Under the pieces are notes generated by a model. It was not told where the DNA came from, made no database searches, and worked only from the letters and a program-made list of their open reading frames with translations. Both the position numbers and the translations under genes were made by a program. From positions 1 through 9,711 of the forward strand of contig CALJUC010000143.1 of the NCBI GenBank assembly GCA_937975585.1: DNA of 9,711 nt. Reading direction: 5' to 3'. The stretch comes from an uncultured Moraxella sp. GTDB lineage: Bacteria; Pseudomonadota; Gammaproteobacteria; Pseudomonadales; Moraxellaceae. This document shows, piece by piece, positions 6,068 through 9,711 of this stretch (position 1 is its first letter; every line of letters begins with the position of its first letter).

Positions 6068-6082
6068 TTAAGATTGACCCAA
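6025..6082. repeat. 20-bp direct tandem repeat, three copies, covering the rep stop codon
   Basis: The unit AAATTAAGATTGACCCAACT occurs at 6025-6044 and 6045-6064, and again at 6065-6082 for its first 18 bases, with no substitutions. The third copy contains the last codons of rep (GQS) and its TAA stop at 6068-6070. The other two copies lie in the 3' untranslated part, so the rep 3' end looks duplicated twice. The 20-bp period is not a multiple of three. The copies are identical, suggesting recent slippage duplication. Confidence 0.95.
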
Positions 6083-8107
6083 CAACGCGCGGATATTGGC
6101 CAAATAATCATCGGCTGTTTTCTTGGGTTGATTGGCGGTACTGGCTTTTTTCATGCCTGGGGCGTCAAGATGTTCAATCGGTAATTCATCTAAAAAGCGG
6201 CTAGGACTGGTGGTACGCATTTGTCCACCGCCACGGCGTTGACTGGCGTGAAGTAGGGTTAACTCTTTGCGCGCACGGGTAATGCCAACGTACATTAACC
6301 GGCGTTCTTCTTCAATGCTTTCCGCAATAATCGAGTTCTTGTGCGGCAATAATTCTTCTTCTAACCCCATGATATACACATAGTCAAACTCCAAACCTTT
6401 GGCCGCGTGCAAGGTCATTAGGTTGACCTTGTTGGTGTTTTCCTCTTCTTGCTGCTGTTCAAGCATATCAAGCAATACCAATTTACGAATCACAGCGTCA
6501 ATCGTGCGGTCGTCATCATCTTCGGCGCGGTTAATCAAATTTTGGATACTGGCGTATAAGGTTTCGATATTATCGATGCGTACCTTTTCTTGTTGTGGTG
6601 TCTTGGCTTCTTGACGCACAAGGTCAATATAGCCCGTTTCATCAATCATCTGTTTGACCAGTGGTACAGGATCAGGATGTTGGTAAAGGTCTTGGGTATA
6701 GCGCTCAATAAAGTCCGCAAAGTCTTTGAGTTCGCCCGCAGCTTTTTTGGGTAAGACATGTGGCAAACCGCTATGACCGCTTGCCATTAACAACGATACT
6801 TGATGCTCTTGGGCAAATAAGCCAAGCTTTTCAAGGCTGGCAGGGCCAAGGCCGCGTTTTGGTGTATTAATAATACGCAAAAAAGCGCTGTCATCTTCAG
6901 GGTTTAGAATCAGGCGCAAATAACTCATAATGTCTTTAATTTCGCTACGCGCGAAGAAAGACGTACCGCCTGAGAGTTTATATGGGATTTGCAGTTGGCG
7001 TAACTGGGCTTCAAGCATGCGCGCTTGGAAGTTACTACGGTATAGCACAGCATAATCTTGCCATTCGTTGCCGTTACGTAGTTTATGAGTGATGATTTCT
7101 TTGGCAACGCGTTCGGCTTCATCATCGTCATTACGACAGTTGATGATACGAATAAGCTCACCATGGCCTTTATCCGACCACAGTTTTTTCTCAAATAAAT
7201 GCTCGTTATTGGTAATGACTGAGTTGGCCGCATGTAAAATACGGCTAGTCGAGCGATAATTCTGTTCAAGTTTGACCACTTTTAACTTCGGAAAGTCTTC
7301 TTGTAGCAGCGCCATATTTTCAGGCTTGGCACCACGCCAGGCATAAATAGACTGGTCATCATCGCCAACCACGGTAAAGCGCGGCTGAACACCCACTAAT
7401 AGTTTAATCAGCTCATATTGTGCGGTATTAGTATCTTGGTACTCGTCCACCAACAGATAACGAATGCGCGCTTGCCACTTGTCACGCACTTGGGTATTGT
7501 CTTGCAAAATCTTGGTTGGCAATACAATCAAGTCATCAAAATCGACCGCGTTATAAGCGCGCAAGTTGCGCTCATACAGTTGGTATAAATAGGCAAAGCG
7601 CACATCGTCTTCGGTTTCACAGGTGCTTGGCGCTTGTTCAGGCAAAATCAGGTCATTTTTCCAGTCGGAAATTTTCTTCATGGCTTTCGCCACCAATTCT
7701 TTACTTTCTGCACCTGACAAATTGTCCTGATGCATCAAGTCGATCAGAATGCGTTTACAGTCATCTGCATCCAAGATTGAGAAATTGGCTTTAAGCGGTA
7801 AATGTTTAAGTTCGAGTCGGAGCAGATTCAAACCGAAAGTATGGAAAGTCGAGACTGACAAGCCCTTGGCTTCTTCACGGCTCAGCAATTTACCGACACG
7901 CTCTTTCATTTCACGTGCGGCTTTGTTGGTAAAAGTCATGGCGGTAATGCGATGCGCGGGAATGCGACATTGTTGCACCAAGTAGGCAATTTTTCGGGTA
8001 ATTACCGAGGTTTTGCCTGAGCCTGCACCTGCAAGTACTAACAAGGGTCCTTGAGTGTATTTCATGGCTTCAAGTTGCTTGTCATTGAGTTGACTTGCTG
8101 ATGACAT
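6068..8107 (-). CDS. rep: ATP-dependent DNA helicase Rep (UvrD/PcrA superfamily 1A)
   Basis: Rep is a 3'-5' helicase/translocase that clears proteins from DNA ahead of the replisome and assists restart of stalled forks. The 679 residues match E. coli Rep (673) in length. SF1 motifs appear in order. They are a Q-motif region LNDKQLEAM (7-15), Walker A AGAGSGKT (26-33), Ia TFTNKAAREM (58-67), II LLVDEYQDTN (218-227), III VVGDDDQSIYAWRGA (246-260), IV LEQNYRST (280-287), V LMTLHAAKGLEFDYVYI (563-579) and VI EEERRLMYVGITRARKE (599-615). Accessory 1B and 2B domains are full length. The C-terminus after residue 640 is short, lacking the longer tail of UvrD/PcrA, which favours Rep. A consensus AGGAGG ribosome binding site lies seven bases ahead of the ATG. 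The stop codon lies within the tandem repeat, so its last codons lie inside a slippage-prone sequence. Confidence 0.96.
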   Translation of the reverse strand: MSSASQLNDKQLEAMKYTQGPLLVLAGAGSGKTSVITRKIAYLVQQCRIPAHRITAMTFTNKAAREMKERVGKLLSREEAKGLSVSTFHTFGLNLLRLELKHLPLKANFSILDADDCKRILIDLMHQDNLSGAESKELVAKAMKKISDWKNDLILPEQAPSTCETEDDVRFAYLYQLYERNLRAYNAVDFDDLIVLPTKILQDNTQVRDKWQARIRYLLVDEYQDTNTAQYELIKLLVGVQPRFTVVGDDDQSIYAWRGAKPENMALLQEDFPKLKVVKLEQNYRSTSRILHAANSVITNNEHLFEKKLWSDKGHGELIRIINCRNDDDEAERVAKEIITHKLRNGNEWQDYAVLYRSNFQARMLEAQLRQLQIPYKLSGGTSFFARSEIKDIMSYLRLILNPEDDSAFLRIINTPKRGLGPASLEKLGLFAQEHQVSLLMASGHSGLPHVLPKKAAGELKDFADFIERYTQDLYQHPDPVPLVKQMIDETGYIDLVRQEAKTPQQEKVRIDNIETLYASIQNLINRAEDDDDRTIDAVIRKLVLLDMLEQQQEEENTNKVNLMTLHAAKGLEFDYVYIMGLEEELLPHKNSIIAESIEEERRLMYVGITRARKELTLLHASQRRGGGQMRTTSPSRFLDELPIEHLDAPGMKKASTANQPKKTADDYLANIRALLGQS

Positions 8108-8114
8108 ATGTGAA

Positions 8115-8120
8115 CCTCCT
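8115..8120 (-). promoter_or_regulatory. Consensus ribosome binding site of rep
   Basis: A full AGGAGG on the minus strand lies seven bases before the ATG at 8107. It is the strongest Shine-Dalgarno match in the window and fixes the rep start. Confidence 0.85.
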
Positions 8121-8255
8121 ACGCTTGGAGCATGATTATAGTCATCTCGGTTTTAGATTCCCAATAGAACTTGCACTGAACGCTAGAATTTTGTGTGCTT
8201 GGGCGACAGTGTGTGTCGCTATAAGAAAACCAAAGCCATGGCAGATCAACTGATT

Positions 8256-8290
8256 GCAGAAGGGCAAAACCAAAATGCCCCTCTTTCTGC
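8256..8290 (-). terminator. Hairpin after the histidine kinase gene, possible weak terminator
   Basis: Two stem segments pair across this site: GCAGAA (8256-8261) with TTCTGC (8285-8290), and GGGCA (8262-8266) with TGCCC (8276-8280). A 4-base bulge (8281-8284) and a nine-base loop complete it. It lies 10 bases beyond the kinase stop on the minus strand. No U-tract follows the stem, so termination may be inefficient or Rho-dependent, allowing some read-through into rep. Confidence 0.4.
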
Positions 8291-8299
8291 TTCTGTCCT

Positions 8300-9711
8300 T
8301 TAATTTTTAGACTGTAATTTTTGTTTGGCTGGCCATGTCATGATAAAACGCGCACCGCCAAGCTCAGGGCTACGGTCAACTTCAACTTTCCCGCGAAACC
8401 AAAACGCGATACGACTGACAATCGAAAGACCCAAACCATACCCCCCTGAAGCACGAGTTCGGCTGTCATCTAAACGAGCAAAGGCTTCAAAGACACGTTC
8501 ACGGTCTTGTTCAGGAATCCCATGACCATCATCTTCAACACAAACATAGGCTTGACCATCGGGACGAATCCCGCCACTAATTCGCACACGTTCATTACAA
8601 TAACGAACAGCATTCCCGACCAGATTTTGCACGACACGGTGCAAATAACGACGCTCGGCATCAGCGACTACATTAATTTCAGGAGCATTCAATTCAATAA
8701 TTTTTTGAGTTTTTAAGGCTTCGGTTTCTTTTGCCACCTGTGCCAAAACATCTGCAATCGGAATACTTTGAATATCCAGAGATGGTGTGCCCTGCTCCAG
8801 TTTGGCATAGGTCATGATTTCATCAATCAAGGTATTGAGTGCTTCAATATCTTTATCGATCATATCGACCTGACTGAGTCGCGAATCATAATCATCGTCT
8901 TCCGCCAACATTTCCATACCAAAACGAATTCGTGCCACAGGAGTACGCAGCTCATGTGAAACTGCACGCATCAATTCACGCTGAGCTTCAATCAAACGTT
9001 GGATATGGCTCGCCATATCGTTATAGCTTGCTGCCAGACTCGACATTTCATCCGTCCCTTCAACATTGAGTCGCGTAGACAGATTCCCTGTTTTCATTTG
9101 ATCCAAAGCTTTAATGGTTTGTTTGGTTTTACGCTGTAACGGTAAAATTAATCCATACACACCCAAGCTCAGCAGAAACAAACTCAGTAAAGTAATCCCC
9201 GCAGCAAGCTGAAATGGCATCCAGTTAAACATCGGTACAGGGCCAATCACCAACACTTCAGCAGGGTTATTCGGCATTGGCGAGACAATCGAGATCGTCG
9301 TTCCACGAATCGTGGCACTATCACGATATAACAAAATGCTCTGATCCTGACGTAAGCGCCCAATCTGCTCCGAATCTAATCCTAAGTTTAAAATAGAATC
9401 AATTTCAATCGGATAAGAAAAATGCTGACGAATTTTTTCCAGATATTCTTTTTCTTGTCCAGGATAATAAATCAGATAATCTAAAATAAATATTGGCAAG
9501 GCGCGCATTTGTCGCTCACCAATTTTATTCACTTTAATATATAGATAATGTTGTTGATCGTGTGGCAAACCCAAAAATAAGGTCGCAACCATGCTTTGTG
9601 CATCATAGCGCACTACAGCTTGCTGATTTTCAATCCGTTTACTTTCAGAGCGTGATAACTCAACTTTAGAACGGTCAACCAACGAAATCGGTAATTCCAG
9701 CAAATCTGCTG
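8300..9711 (-). CDS. bfmS: Sensor histidine kinase, BfmS/RstB-like (5' end outside window)
   Basis: This is the membrane sensor kinase of a two-component system; 469 residues are visible and the frame is still open at the right edge, so the N-terminus (first membrane segment and part of the periplasmic domain) is missing. In order from the visible start there is a sensor region (about 1-160), one transmembrane helix (about 163-190), a HAMP linker (about 190-243) and a dimerisation/phosphotransfer domain with VSHELRTP (His near 252). The ATPase domain follows with an N box containing HRVVQNLVGNAVRY (about 357-370), G1 VEDDGHGIP, FEAFARLD, and G2 GGYGLGLSIV (about 422-431). The kinase core strongly recalls Acinetobacter BfmS, which with BfmR controls capsule, pili and biofilm; that assignment is from memory. 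The response regulator would lie upstream, beyond 9711. All catalytic boxes are intact. A TTG at 9703 is not the true start. Confidence 0.85.
   Translation of the reverse strand, partial: ADLLELPISLVDRSKVELSRSESKRIENQQAVVRYDAQSMVATLFLGLPHDQQHYLYIKVNKIGERQMRALPIFILDYLIYYPGQEKEYLEKIRQHFSYPIEIDSILNLGLDSEQIGRLRQDQSILLYRDSATIRGTTISIVSPMPNNPAEVLVIGPVPMFNWMPFQLAAGITLLSLFLLSLGVYGLILPLQRKTKQTIKALDQMKTGNLSTRLNVEGTDEMSSLAASYNDMASHIQRLIEAQRELMRAVSHELRTPVARIRFGMEMLAEDDDYDSRLSQVDMIDKDIEALNTLIDEIMTYAKLEQGTPSLDIQSIPIADVLAQVAKETEALKTQKIIELNAPEINVVADAERRYLHRVVQNLVGNAVRYCNERVRISGGIRPDGQAYVCVEDDGHGIPEQDRERVFEAFARLDDSRTRASGGYGLGLSIVSRIAFWFRGKVEVDRSPELGGARFIMTWPAKQKLQSKN

Larger units (their letters stand above)
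8108..8299. other. Spacer between rep and the histidine kinase gene
   Basis: This 192-bp spacer includes the rep ribosome binding site at its left end. A small hairpin GCGACA/TGTCGC (8203-8208 and 8214-8219, five-base loop) and a larger one at 8256-8290 are visible. A plus-strand frame is open from 8187 to the TAA at 8301-8303 and includes an ATG at 8238; it would overlap the kinase stop codon tail to tail. No good promoter for rep stands out, so its promoter must lie in weakly matching sequence here or transcription must read through from the kinase gene. Confidence 0.55.

Noticed and set aside
6025..6082. CRISPR-like direct repeats
   Set aside because: The copies are directly abutting with no spacers, and the unit overlaps a coding stop; this is a simple tandem duplication.
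6925..7269. 114-codon minus-strand frame inside rep
   Set aside because: It is an out-of-frame shadow of the helicase 2B region; the rep frame carries all SF1 motifs without interruption.
8238..8303. A 21-codon plus-strand gene starting at ATG 8238
   Set aside because: Not called as a CDS because there is no ribosome binding site or promoter and no recognisable homologue; kept only as a possible remnant in the findings.
9701..9703. TTG at 9703 as the start of the histidine kinase
   Set aside because: The frame stays open to the window edge and the family needs a first membrane segment ahead of the sensor domain, so the true start lies outside.
1..9711. Mobile element, prophage, defence island or toxin-antitoxin pair
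   Set aside because: No transposase, integrase, inverted terminal repeats, tRNA attachment site or small two-gene cassette is visible; nearly all coding sequence is housekeeping.

Overview
The window reads as ordinary chromosome from a gammaproteobacterium of the Moraxellaceae (Moraxella/Faucicola/Psychrobacter/Acinetobacter group). This is inferred from protein resemblance: CoaD, ArgB, Dut and Rep look like Moraxellaceae versions, and the histidine kinase at the right edge closely resembles Acinetobacter BfmS. No genus can be fixed without a search. I see no phage, transposase, CRISPR array, tRNA or defence genes.

Layout, left to right. (1) 1-169, minus: the first 56 codons of smpB (trans-translation), cut by the window edge. 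(2) 170-516: a 347-bp region between divergent genes, holding promoter-like and repeat-like elements but no gene. (3) 517-1337, plus: coaD (coenzyme A synthesis) and a YfhL-type 2[4Fe-4S] ferredoxin. (4) About 1372-1722, plus: rnpB, the class A RNase P RNA, with a strong -10 box and a perfect 14-bp terminator stem that can work on both strands. (5) 1789-4963, minus: dut -> phosphomannomutase (algC-like) -> argB, all in one direction and possibly co-transcribed in part, ending at the shared terminator. (6) 5098-5643, minus: a small secreted eight-strand-type outer-membrane beta-barrel protein with its own terminator. (7) 5644-6067: a 424-bp stretch with no gene, containing the rep terminator, several palindromes and a 20-bp tandem triplication that runs into the rep stop codon. 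(8) 6068-8107, minus: the Rep/UvrD-family DNA helicase. (9) 8108-8299: a spacer with two hairpins and a 36-codon open tail on the plus strand. (10) 8300-9711, minus: a BfmS/RstB-like sensor histidine kinase, open at the right edge; its response regulator is expected just outside.

Most genes are housekeeping (ribosome rescue, CoA, tRNA processing, dUTP removal, arginine synthesis, sugar phosphates for envelope polysaccharide, replication restart) and form no single pathway. Dut and Rep both bear on genome replication. The phosphomannomutase, the barrel protein and the BfmS-like kinase all bear on the cell envelope. I found no convincing new multi-gene system. The points most worth checking are the altered catalytic loop of the phosphomannomutase, the 20-bp triplication at the rep 3' end, the possible rearrangement boundary between rep and the kinase, and the lineage-specific-looking barrel gene.
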